From: Flavobacterium sp. LC2016-23
Lineage (GTDB): Bacteria; Bacteroidota; Bacteroidia; Flavobacteriales; Flavobacteriaceae
NCBI RefSeq assembly: GCF_009674775.1
Contig: NZ_WKKE01000025.1
Span: 1-64,000, forward strand
Reading direction: 5' to 3'
Length of the DNA stretch: 64,000 bases
Below the pieces are notes generated by a model. The model did no database searches. It was not told where the DNA came from and saw only the letters and a list, made by a program, of their open reading frames with translations. The position numbers and the translations under genes were made by a program. Numbering within the stretch: the first letter of the stretch is position 1; each line of letters opens with the position of its first letter. Below, piece by piece: positions 25,573 to 32,302 of this stretch.

Positions 25573-25977
25573 TTATGTTCTTTTAATAAGTACTTTTACT
25601 CTTTCAAAAACAAATTCAGCTTTTTTGTCTATTACAATCATATCGAAATCATTACTACCTTCAATAAAATCTTCTTCTTTTTTAGTTTCTGAATAGACTT
25701 TTTGGAAATATTTGTCCCGCTTTTTTAACCATTCCAACTGTTCCGCTTTTAAACTGGATTGTTTTTCAATGCTAAGTTTTAGTTTTAATTTCTTATAAGC
25801 AACATTAAGTAAACTGTCCGCTTGTTTATAATATTCAACGTAACAATCTTTCATATTATCTCCTTTGTCTAAGCAATTTTGATAAGATGTTTCAATTTTT
25901 TCAATTGTTTTTAGCGTTTGTGAATTACAATTAAAGGAAAGTATAATAAATATTATAATTATTGGCTTTTGTATCAT
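25573..25977 (-). CDS. LprI/DUF1311-like secreted protein
   Basis: A 134-aa protein with a signal peptide (LSFNCNSQ). The mature part has the DUF1311 layout: an early cysteine pair (NCLDKGDNMKDC), then DSLLNVAYKKLKLKL and LKAEQLEWLKKRDKYF. Members include the lysozyme inhibitor LprI, so periplasmic protection against muramidases is a possible job. The leader could also be a lipoprotein signal with C17. It is followed immediately by attC-like copy 7. Confidence 0.65.
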   Translation of the reverse strand: MIQKPIIIIFIILSFNCNSQTLKTIEKIETSYQNCLDKGDNMKDCYVEYYKQADSLLNVAYKKLKLKLSIEKQSSLKAEQLEWLKKRDKYFQKVYSETKKEEDFIEGSNDFDMIVIDKKAEFVFERVKVLIKRT

Positions 25978-26007
25978 AAATCATTTTTGATTTTTGGATG
26001 ATGCGAT

Positions 26008-26148
26008 TTAAAGAAGCCGCATCTTAAAATCTTTTTCGTAATCAGGGAATCTACTTAATATTTCATCTTTAGAGATTTCTCCACTAAAATATTTTCGAGC
26101 TAAACTGGCTGCGTATTTTCTTTCAGATATTTGTTGGTTGTCGCTCAT
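26008..26148 (-). CDS. Small 46-aa acidic/basic helical protein
   Basis: ATG at 26146-26148 to TAA at 26008: MSDNQQISERKYAASLARKY, then FSGEISKDEILSRFPDYEKD and a short basic tail. It has good codon use and a clear helix-loop-helix pattern, and ends 30 bases before the LprI-like gene, so they may be co-transcribed. Too short to place in a family; the pattern of a short helical protein ending FPDYEKD looks like a genuine small protein rather than chance. Confidence 0.5.
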   Translation of the reverse strand: MSDNQQISERKYAASLARKYFSGEISKDEILSRFPDYEKDFKMRLL

Positions 26149-26159
26149 TTTTAATGTTG

Positions 26160-26286
26160 CCTATTCTCACTTGTGTAGCTGTTTGCAGCTTACTAAGACG
26201 AGTATTTTCGGCTAAAATACGAATTAAAACAGCAATTCCACTAAATTTAAAAATCGTTACAGACGTATGTTGGCAATAGCCTTTTT
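26160..26286 (-). repeat. Diverged cassette site (uncertain)
   Basis: Directly 3' of the 26287 gene. The end CGTTACAGACGTATGTTGGC resembles the end of copy 1 (CGTTGTAGTATGTTGGC), but the other arm is not clearly complementary and the middle signature is missing. Possibly a cassette site of a different sequence class. Confidence 0.3.
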
Positions 26287-26892
26287 TTATCTTTTTAGAA
26301 ATTCAGTTTCACTTCTTGATTTTAACCTTTTTGTCAAAGCGAATATTATTATTCCTAATAGTATCAAATATCCGACAATTATTTTAAGGCTCCCAAAATT
26401 CGCAATTGCTAAAACAATTCCCGTAATTCCAGGGTTTCCATGGCCAATAAGTTCATATTCCGCACCACTTTCAATCTGAATTGCTAAGTATAGTGACCAA
26501 CTAAAAATTCCTGAAACCGAAAATAAAGCAAAAACCTGAGCTTTTGCATAATTTAGAGCAGTCGGAATTTCAACGCTATATTTTAAATTCTGAATATCGT
26601 TTTTCAGAAACTCAAAAACCTCTTTTTTTATAATTTCACTTTCTATATATAATTCTTCCTCCGAATCTCTGCTAAAAAATATTTTGATGCAATTTTTTCC
26701 GCTTTGATTTTCTATTAACTTAATGTAAGAATATGGAATACTGAATAAATCTTTTAAATAACTAAAATCACTTGTTTCTGAATTTATGCGATTTAAATCA
26801 TTTTCCTTTGGATTCCCTTTATAGATTACTTTGTCTTGAATCAAAATTACTTTATTGGTTTTAGATTCTTTTAATTTCCAAATTTTATGCAT
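26287..26892 (-). CDS. Membrane protein of unknown function
   Basis: About 201 aa from the ATG at 26892 (MHKIWKLKESKTN). The longer reading from 26937 begins at the cassette palindrome and is rejected. A soluble N-terminal half (PH-like strand pattern: KVILIQDKVIYKG, SYIKLIENQSGKNCIKIFFS) is followed by two or three membrane segments at about 125-195. It sits between attC-like copy 8 (upstream) and an uncertain site (downstream). Function not assigned. Confidence 0.5.
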   Translation of the reverse strand: MHKIWKLKESKTNKVILIQDKVIYKGNPKENDLNRINSETSDFSYLKDLFSIPYSYIKLIENQSGKNCIKIFFSRDSEEELYIESEIIKKEVFEFLKNDIQNLKYSVEIPTALNYAKAQVFALFSVSGIFSWSLYLAIQIESGAEYELIGHGNPGITGIVLAIANFGSLKIIVGYLILLGIIIFALTKRLKSRSETEFLKR

Positions 26893-26933
26893 TGATATTT
26901 TTTCTTTTTTTCTGTTCTGAAAGTGTATTACTA

Positions 26934-27012
26934 CCAACGTTCTTGAGCTACAGCGACTATGGGACTAAATTAAGCCTATTGTCCAAATCTGTTGTCTTAA
27001 CTGTTATGGGTT
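26934..27012 (-). repeat. attC-like palindrome, copy 8 (short form)
   Basis: CCAACGTTCTTGAGCTACAG, then CGACTATGGGACTAAATTAA, and CCAAATCTGTTGTCTTAAC form the outer and inner stem, but the middle AACTTTCCATT part is absent. About 80 bases long, it is a naturally shortened hairpin that keeps both arms. It follows the stop of the 27028 gene. Confidence 0.6.
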
Positions 27013-27027
27013 GTTGCTTGAAAATAT

Positions 27028-27768
27028 TTATCTTTTTTTAGATTCCAATTTTCTGATTTTAGCATTTAACATTTTTAATTCTTGCTCTTGCTTTTCATTT
27101 TTTTTATTTTGTTCAATTATGTAAAGGGTCATTTCTTCCATTTTTTGTAATAATTTCATTTGAAACTCTTTCATATTGAGTCCATTTTCAATCATTTCTT
27201 TTTCAGACGCTATTTCTGGAAGATGTTGTTTCGCTGTTACAAATTTTTCAAGTTCCTTTAAACTCATTAATTTATAATCTTTTTTAAACACAAAATCTGG
27301 AACACAAGTTCCTAATAAATCTACTTTTATTTCTTTTGCCCTAATGGTTCCGCAGACATCAAGTTTATAAGCTGGATTAATCGTGCCAATTCCTACGAAA
27401 CCATTTGAACTAATCCTAAATCCTTCATTTCCATTTACCATAAATTTAAGAGTCCGAAAGTTATTTCCAAAATAGCTATTATGCTCAAGTAAAATTGAAG
27501 CGGATTCCCCATTATAATCATAAAATTTATATCCACTTGTGTATTTTTCAGTTGTTGAAGTTCGACGGTCTTGAACTGCAAAATTACCTCCCATTTCTCC
27601 AATTGTAAGTTTTTCTACTGGTGAAATAATTCCAACTCCAGCATAACCAGTTCCAATTCCTACGTTTGATGTAGTCCAAACAGGATTTATACCATTCCAT
27701 TGTGCATTCATTGTCAAACTTGAACTAATTATAATCAAGCTTATTAAAATTTGTTTTTTCATTTTCAT
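27028..27768 (-). CDS. Secreted coiled-coil fibre-like protein
   Basis: A 246-aa protein with a signal peptide (SLTMNAQ). The mature part begins with GVGIGTxN-type repeats (VGIGTGYAGVGI, FVGIGTINPAYKLDVCGTIRA), continues into KEIKVDLLG and DFVFKKDYKLMSLKELEKF, then HLPEIASEKEMIENGLNMKE, and ends in a long coiled coil. This is the common Bacteroidota tail-fibre/S74-like surface protein architecture, without a secretion-type-IX tail. It probably forms a trimeric fibre outside the cell. It is carried as a cassette: copy 8 follows its stop. Confidence 0.65.
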   Translation of the reverse strand: MKMKKQILISLIIISSSLTMNAQWNGINPVWTTSNVGIGTGYAGVGIISPVEKLTIGEMGGNFAVQDRRTSTTEKYTSGYKFYDYNGESASILLEHNSYFGNNFRTLKFMVNGNEGFRISSNGFVGIGTINPAYKLDVCGTIRAKEIKVDLLGTCVPDFVFKKDYKLMSLKELEKFVTAKQHLPEIASEKEMIENGLNMKEFQMKLLQKMEEMTLYIIEQNKKNEKQEQELKMLNAKIRKLESKKR

Positions 27769-28284
27769 TTATTCTATTATTTGTTTAATATTCAGATCTT
27801 TCTTTTTAGGTTCAATAATCCATAACTTGTGCATATGTCTGACGATATGAAAGTTATCTATCCTAAATTGGGGCGCTATTTCTGGTAAATTTCAGTGCTT
27901 ATTTGTTTTCAAAAATAGGATATTTATTTCATAAACCATCAAACAGACTTTTTACTTGTTGAATACTTTTAGTACATAAATAAGTATAAATTTCAGTAGT
28001 TTTACAAGTCTATGGCCTACTGATTCTTATTTATAACTTTAATTAGTTCCGGTTTATGATCATAAAAACAAGAACGAAACAAAAATACCTTGATTCAACT
28101 GGGGTTTAAATTCTTTGTCTATTAACTTTATTTCACCCGAAAAGGAATTCATGCCGGAGCGGAGCAAAATCGGATATACCATCTGAAAAAACGGACATTT
28201 AAAGGATTTTTTTTTATCTTTGAAACTCAGAATTTTTAAGCCGAATGGCTTTATCTTTGAGCCTTTAGAAAATTGATACGCATT
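27769..28284 (+). other. Intergenic region with XRE promoter
   Basis: About 515 bases. TATCTTTG occurs at 28215-28222 and 28252-28259. The second is preceded by a T-run at a suitable distance and lies 26 bases before the ATG of the 28285 gene, so it is the likely -7 box. The remaining sequence has no credible gene; a minus-strand frame that overlaps the XRE gene is a shadow. Confidence 0.45.
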
Positions 28285-28689
28285 ATGGAACAGAAAATAC
28301 ATCAGGGAAGAAACGTAAAACGTTTTAGAGAAATGCTTGGCATCAAACAGGAAGCATTGGCTTTTGATCTGGGAAATGACTGGAATCAAAAGAAAATTTC
28401 TATGCTGGAGCAAAAAGATATAATTGAAGATGATATTCTTAATCAAATCTCGGAGGCATTAAAAATTCCTGTAGAAGCGTTTCAGAATTTTGATGAGGAG
28501 CAAGCAATAAATATCATTTCGAATACTTTTGGAGATAATGCTTGTGTTGGAAATCCTAAATCTACATTCAACTTCAATCCTATCGAAGAGTTGAAAAAAC
28601 TTCACGAAGAAAAAATTGATTTATTTGAGCGCATGCTGAAAGAAAAAGATGAAATGATGGCAAGGCTTGAAAAATTGATTAATAAATAA
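28285..28689 (+). CDS. XRE-like HTH transcriptional regulator
   Basis: 134 aa from the ATG at 28285 (MEQKIHQGRNVKRF). An earlier in-frame ATG at 28273 adds four residues. The HTH covers about residues 5-65 (GRNVKRFREMLGIKQEALAF, then LEQKDIIEDDILNQISEALK). The C-terminal part is an acidic linker and a coiled coil, suggesting a dimer. It is a plus-strand gene inside a minus-strand cassette block and has its own promoter and terminator, so it may be a resident regulator. Its targets are unknown. Confidence 0.7.
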   Translation: MEQKIHQGRNVKRFREMLGIKQEALAFDLGNDWNQKKISMLEQKDIIEDDILNQISEALKIPVEAFQNFDEEQAINIISNTFGDNACVGNPKSTFNFNPIEELKKLHEEKIDLFERMLKEKDEMMARLEKLINK

Positions 28690-28717
28690 TCACAATTATA
28701 CGATATATTAATTCCAC

Positions 28718-28743
28718 AAAGAGACTTCCCAAGTCTCTTTTTT
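28718..28743 (+). terminator. Rho-independent terminator
   Basis: AAAGAGACTT, CCC loop, AAGTCTCTTT, T-run; about 30 bases after the XRE stop. It also lies next to attC-like copy 9. Confidence 0.75.
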
Positions 28744-28747
28744 GCTT

Positions 28748-28872
28748 TGGAACTACAGCGGGTTTGCTACTAAATTAAACTCAGTATTCGGATTTGGCAA
28801 ATCATCTCAAATACAAAATCAACTTTCCATTGAGCGTATTGCCTAAATCCATTGTAGTAGCTGTTATATGCT
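28748..28872 (-). repeat. attC-like palindrome, copy 9
   Basis: GGAACTACAGCGGGTTTGCT and AAATCCATTGTAGTAGCTG are the arms. The middle has CTAAATTAAACTC and AACTTTCCATTGAGCG. It follows the stop of the 28881 gene by eight bases. The outer core reads GTTATAT at the gene side. Confidence 0.7.
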
Positions 28873-28880
28873 GTTTCTTT

Positions 28881-29387
28881 TTAATTTAAATCTTGTTTTT
28901 TTTCAAAAATTGTAAGTGAGTATTTATTGTCGTCAAAGATTATTTTGTTTCCATCAATTTTTCCTTTGCTTATATTTCTGATATAGTAATTAGTTGAACC
29001 ACCTGTTGACGGATAAAATTGTTCGAGTTCAATAACATTCTCTTTTATTTTATATTTCCCACCATAGTAAATAGAATTTTTATTTCTATGAATATTTTTT
29101 TCCAAATTAGTTACTATAGATTTTTTAAAAAATCCATCACTGTGAAATTTTAAAACTTGAGGGTTTTCTTTTTCTCCATCATTATAATATCGTCCTTCAA
29201 AAATTTGAACATAGTATGTGGACGTGTCTATTTTTTTTAAGTCCGTTTCAGTCGGGATATCTAAAAAAGTGTATTTGACTTTTTCATTCAGAACAGGTTC
29301 TCCATATTCGTTTTTTGGTATTCTGATGTATCCACAGCTAATTAATGAGAAAAGACAAATTATAAATAAAACTTTTTTTGAAAACAT
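28881..29387 (-). CDS. Hypothetical lipoprotein
   Basis: A 168-aa protein with a lipoprotein signal (LFSLISCGY). The mature part is beta-rich: YYVQIFEGRYYNDGEK, SIYYGGKYKIKENVIELEQF and NKYSLTIFEKK. That pattern of repeated Tyr/Gly strands fits a small lipocalin-like or beta-barrel fold, without recognised ligand motif. Cassette gene: copy 9 is downstream and copy 10 upstream. Confidence 0.55.
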   Translation of the reverse strand: MFSKKVLFIICLFSLISCGYIRIPKNEYGEPVLNEKVKYTFLDIPTETDLKKIDTSTYYVQIFEGRYYNDGEKENPQVLKFHSDGFFKKSIVTNLEKNIHRNKNSIYYGGKYKIKENVIELEQFYPSTGGSTNYYIRNISKGKIDGNKIIFDDNKYSLTIFEKKQDLN

Positions 29388-29423
29388 CTGATTAACTTTT
29401 TAGCAGGTTTTTGATTAAAATGA

Positions 29424-29533
29424 CATACAACATTCTGGTACTACAGTGGATTTGGGAAATAATCCCAAATAAAAGACCAACTTTCTATTAAGACAAATAC
29501 ACAAATCCATTGTATTAACTGCTGTTAGATTGG
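29424..29533 (-). repeat. attC-like palindrome, copy 10 (best core)
   Basis: The gene-side end reads GTTAGAT, an exact GTTRRRY core, and the far end TACAAC completes the RYYYAAC-like partner. The arms are GTACTACAGTGGATTTGGG and CAAATCCATTGTA, with a paired change (GTGGA/TCCAT) against GCGGG/TCCGT-type copies. It follows the stop of the 29540 gene by six bases. Confidence 0.7.
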
Positions 29534-29539
29534 CTGTTA

Positions 29540-29947
29540 TTAAGATTTCTCTTTTGTAGTTTCCAATTTTATTAATTTATTTTCGTCGAATTCAAAACTT
29601 TGGTTATTCCCATTTGTTCTTTTGACATTTACAATTATGTTCTTAGGAATTCTGTGATTTTTTATTAAATGCTTTTTATATAAATAAGCAATATTTTTAG
29701 AATTCAATGCTAGATTTATTGAGCTTTCTTTTAAAGAATCACTGTTAGTAATGTCAATTATGTAATCTTTTTTTTCATTACGAGGTCCAACTTTCTTAGG
29801 TCTTGTATCTATTTTCTCAGGATAATATATTTTTCCAATTTCTTGTATAAATCTATCATCCAAATCCTCGCCATTATCAACGACATCTTTTTTTCCTTGA
29901 CAAGAAAATGTAGCGATCAGTAGTACATATAATATAGTTTTTTTCAT
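29540..29947 (-). CDS. Hypothetical lipoprotein
   Basis: A 135-aa protein with a lipoprotein signal (LLIATFSCQGKK). The mature part is short and basic, with no recognised domain. It is the outermost gene of the 24.9-29.9 kb minus-strand group and is followed by attC-like copy 10. Confidence 0.5.
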   Translation of the reverse strand: MKKTILYVLLIATFSCQGKKDVVDNGEDLDDRFIQEIGKIYYPEKIDTRPKKVGPRNEKKDYIIDITNSDSLKESSINLALNSKNIAYLYKKHLIKNHRIPKNIIVNVKRTNGNNQSFEFDENKLIKLETTKEKS

Positions 29948-30842
29948 AGTTTCTTTTTAAGTGCTCTCTAACAAATGCCTGCCAACTTATTTGTATGTGT
30001 AACAAAACCGCACAGAACTAACCGAATTAGGGTAGATATATGTGATAAGTATTGTAATTTTTTCATTATAAATCATTAAGACGCGCATGCAATAATACTT
30101 GTAATAATCTTAAAAAAAACTGGTTATCTATTTGAATCCTTCCCGTTACTAAGACAAAAAAATCCAGAGAAATTTGAAGTTTGTGTTTAAAATTATCTTA
30201 ATAATTTTAAACACATTTTATTAAAACACTTTTTCAAACAATTGTAAATTTAATGCCTTTTATAATCAAACTGATATCTCCCGTTATAAAAATTTTATCA
30301 CTACATTTTTAACTATGGGAAACTGAAAAATAAAATCAACTTTCCCACAGCAATAAAATGACATAAAAAATACAATCACCGTGCTCTAGCGGTATTTGCA
30401 AAAATTTAACTCTTAAACCTTTACGTAGCTTTTACAGCCTTTACGGTCAGTTGAATGCGGTACTTTAAAATCAAAAACAAAACTTTATTACCGTTTTAAT
30501 ACGCTTTACCACTGCTCATCTTCCTTTATACCTGAAAATAAAACAAAACTTCGACTTACGAACAAGTATTTAAAAATCAGTATTTTAACCTAAAAAAAAG
30601 GGTGTTTTTCCCCTTTTTTGATACCTGTTCGTTTGTATAACTTCGACAATTCAATTAGCACTCGTTTTAGTACCAGTTGAAAGTACACCGGAAGCCCCAC
30701 TTCTTTATTTTAAAATCTAAGCCCCAGAGGGCATCCCTTCAGCAAATTCAAATTATGCTGTCATAAACGGGATGTGTTTTTTAAAAACAAAAATACCTGC
30801 TTGATTAACAATACTATAAAATGTATTAAAACCTGTCATAAG
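29948..30842. other. Border of accessory block and leader of the eCIS cluster
   Basis: The left part (30018-30180) matches the border at 7370-7620: GGGTAGATATATGTGATAA, GTAATAATC and CTTCCCGTTACTAAGAC, then a terminator remnant. The right part must contain the eCIS promoter; I cannot single out a consensus box. A hairpin AAAAAAGGG/CCCCTTTTTT at about 30592-30620 could be a terminator or attenuator in the leader. An in-frame upstream ATG at 30774 is not believed, because the protein family begins at 30843. Confidence 0.45.
30592..30620 (+). terminator. Hairpin with T-run in the eCIS leader
   Basis: A-run plus GGG pairs with CCC plus T-run around a TGTTTTT loop. It lies 220 bases upstream of the first eCIS gene and may terminate read-through from the left or act as an attenuator. 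Confidence 0.5.
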
Positions 30843-31445
30843 ATGATTTTTGAAGTTATTCAGATAATTACGGAACAAGTAAACAACTATCTCGACGAAA
30901 TCGGATTGGATAAAACCGTTGTGGCCGAAAATATTGCTTTACTGGAGTCTCAAAACGAAATTGTATCTACCAATTTAGAAGATAAAGTAGCGTTGACTTT
31001 AATCAATCTGGATGAAGAAAGTACTTTAAAGAACTTTCCGAATCATGCCGTTGAAAACTCCAAAACCATTTATAAAAACAGCGTCATTAATCTAAATCTG
31101 TATTTGCTTTTTAGTGCCAACAGAAATAAATACATCAACTCGCTTAATGATATTTCAAAAATCATAGCCTTTTTTCAGGGCAAAAAACTTTTTACGCAAG
31201 CCAACACTATTTACAACCGAAATAATGTGGCCATGACCAATATTGACAACTTTCGATTCACGGTCGAGCTTTATACGCCCACTTTTGAAGAGCTGAACTA
31301 TATCTGGGGAACGTTAGGCGGCAAGCAATTTCCCTCGGCTTTATACAAAGTGAGCATGATACAAATTGAACGCAATATCCCTCAGGGCGAAGGACAACTA
31401 ATCGGCAAAGTCAAAGGTATAACCAAAACAAAAGAGCAGTCATGA
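30843..31445 (+). CDS. eCIS Pvc16/Afp16-like cap protein (DUF4255)
   Basis: 200 aa starting MIFEVIQIITEQVNNYLDEI at the ATG at 30843. The order ...KVALTLINLDEESTLKN, VINLNLYLLFSANRNKY, NDISKIIAFFQGKKLF, then FTVELYTPTFEELNYIWGTL is the DUF4255/Pvc16 N-terminal domain. In Afp and PVC particles this protein caps or finishes the tube end distal to the baseplate. Here it is the first gene of the cluster, whereas in Afp it is last. Its stop overlaps the next ATG by four bases. Confidence 0.85.
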   Translation: MIFEVIQIITEQVNNYLDEIGLDKTVVAENIALLESQNEIVSTNLEDKVALTLINLDEESTLKNFPNHAVENSKTIYKNSVINLNLYLLFSANRNKYINSLNDISKIIAFFQGKKLFTQANTIYNRNNVAMTNIDNFRFTVELYTPTFEELNYIWGTLGGKQFPSALYKVSMIQIERNIPQGEGQLIGKVKGITKTKEQS

Positions 31446-32284
31446 GTTTTAATCTTACATACGGATTGTTATTTGAAGTAACATTTTTGCACAATTATTT
31501 TCTGAACAGCGGTGAAGATACGTATGCCGGTATGTCTGCAGCGGATAAGGAAAAAATGATTCAAAAATTCAATTACGATTCCTTTGCTGCTATCACTCCA
31601 ACCGTCGAAACTCAGACACGATTGCGAAATTACAAAATGGCGTTCAAACCAACCAAAACAGGATTCAGAGTCTACATTAAAGTGAAAGAAGCCGACGAAA
31701 CCGATCCCTATATCAGTGTTCCTCCCGATTTGAAACTGGACTTTATCGTGTGTGTCAAGGATTATCAGTTTGAGCATTACACCGATTTGGAATTTGTACT
31801 GAATCAAATGTTTTTGTTCAGCAACGTCAAGCCTTCAACCGAACCCGGTACGTTTCAATACATTCCAAAAATAAATGATACTGTGCTGGTTTCAAATGAT
31901 TATCTAGTATCTGAAGAAACAACAGCCCAATTCTTATCCGAACTGCATACGGCAGAAAGACAAGGCGTCTTCGGAATACTGTCACTGAGCATGAAAGCCG
32001 ATATCGCTGCCAAAAACATTGTGACGAATGCAGGGAAAATGTTAAGTCCCAATTTTAAGATTCATTTTGACAACAGGAAAACACTCTGGAGATATATCAA
32101 CAGGAAAACAGCCATCACAATTAAAACCAATACGGTAAAGCCACTGACCTATTCGGGTTTTGTTGAAATTGATCCGGATGCAGACTTTACTCCCTCTCAA
32201 TTAGCAGACACTCAATATCCTAATCCATCGGTAAAATCAATAACAAAAGATAACGGTGATTATTATTCGGAAATATTTATTTAA
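31442..32284 (+). CDS. eCIS-conserved hypothetical protein
   Basis: A 280-aa soluble protein with no leader. It is locked by an ATGA overlap to the DUF4255 gene and precedes the sheath by 18 bases, so it is surely part of particle assembly. The first part (YGLLFEVTFLHNYFLNSG, VETQTRLRNYKMAFKPTKTG) is an immunoglobulin-like or tube-cap-like beta fold by pattern. No Afp gene is a clear counterpart. It may be a second cap or sheath-end protein specific to Bacteroidota particles. Confidence 0.55.
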   Translation: MSFNLTYGLLFEVTFLHNYFLNSGEDTYAGMSAADKEKMIQKFNYDSFAAITPTVETQTRLRNYKMAFKPTKTGFRVYIKVKEADETDPYISVPPDLKLDFIVCVKDYQFEHYTDLEFVLNQMFLFSNVKPSTEPGTFQYIPKINDTVLVSNDYLVSEETTAQFLSELHTAERQGVFGILSLSMKADIAAKNIVTNAGKMLSPNFKIHFDNRKTLWRYINRKTAITIKTNTVKPLTYSGFVEIDPDADFTPSQLADTQYPNPSVKSITKDNGDYYSEIFI

Positions 32285-32302
32285 TAATTAAAACAATCAA
32301 TT

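Noticed and set aside
30774-30842. Longer N terminus of the DUF4255 gene
   Set aside because: The extra 23 residues are Lys/Asn/Cys-rich and unlike the family; the family begins at the ATG at 30843.
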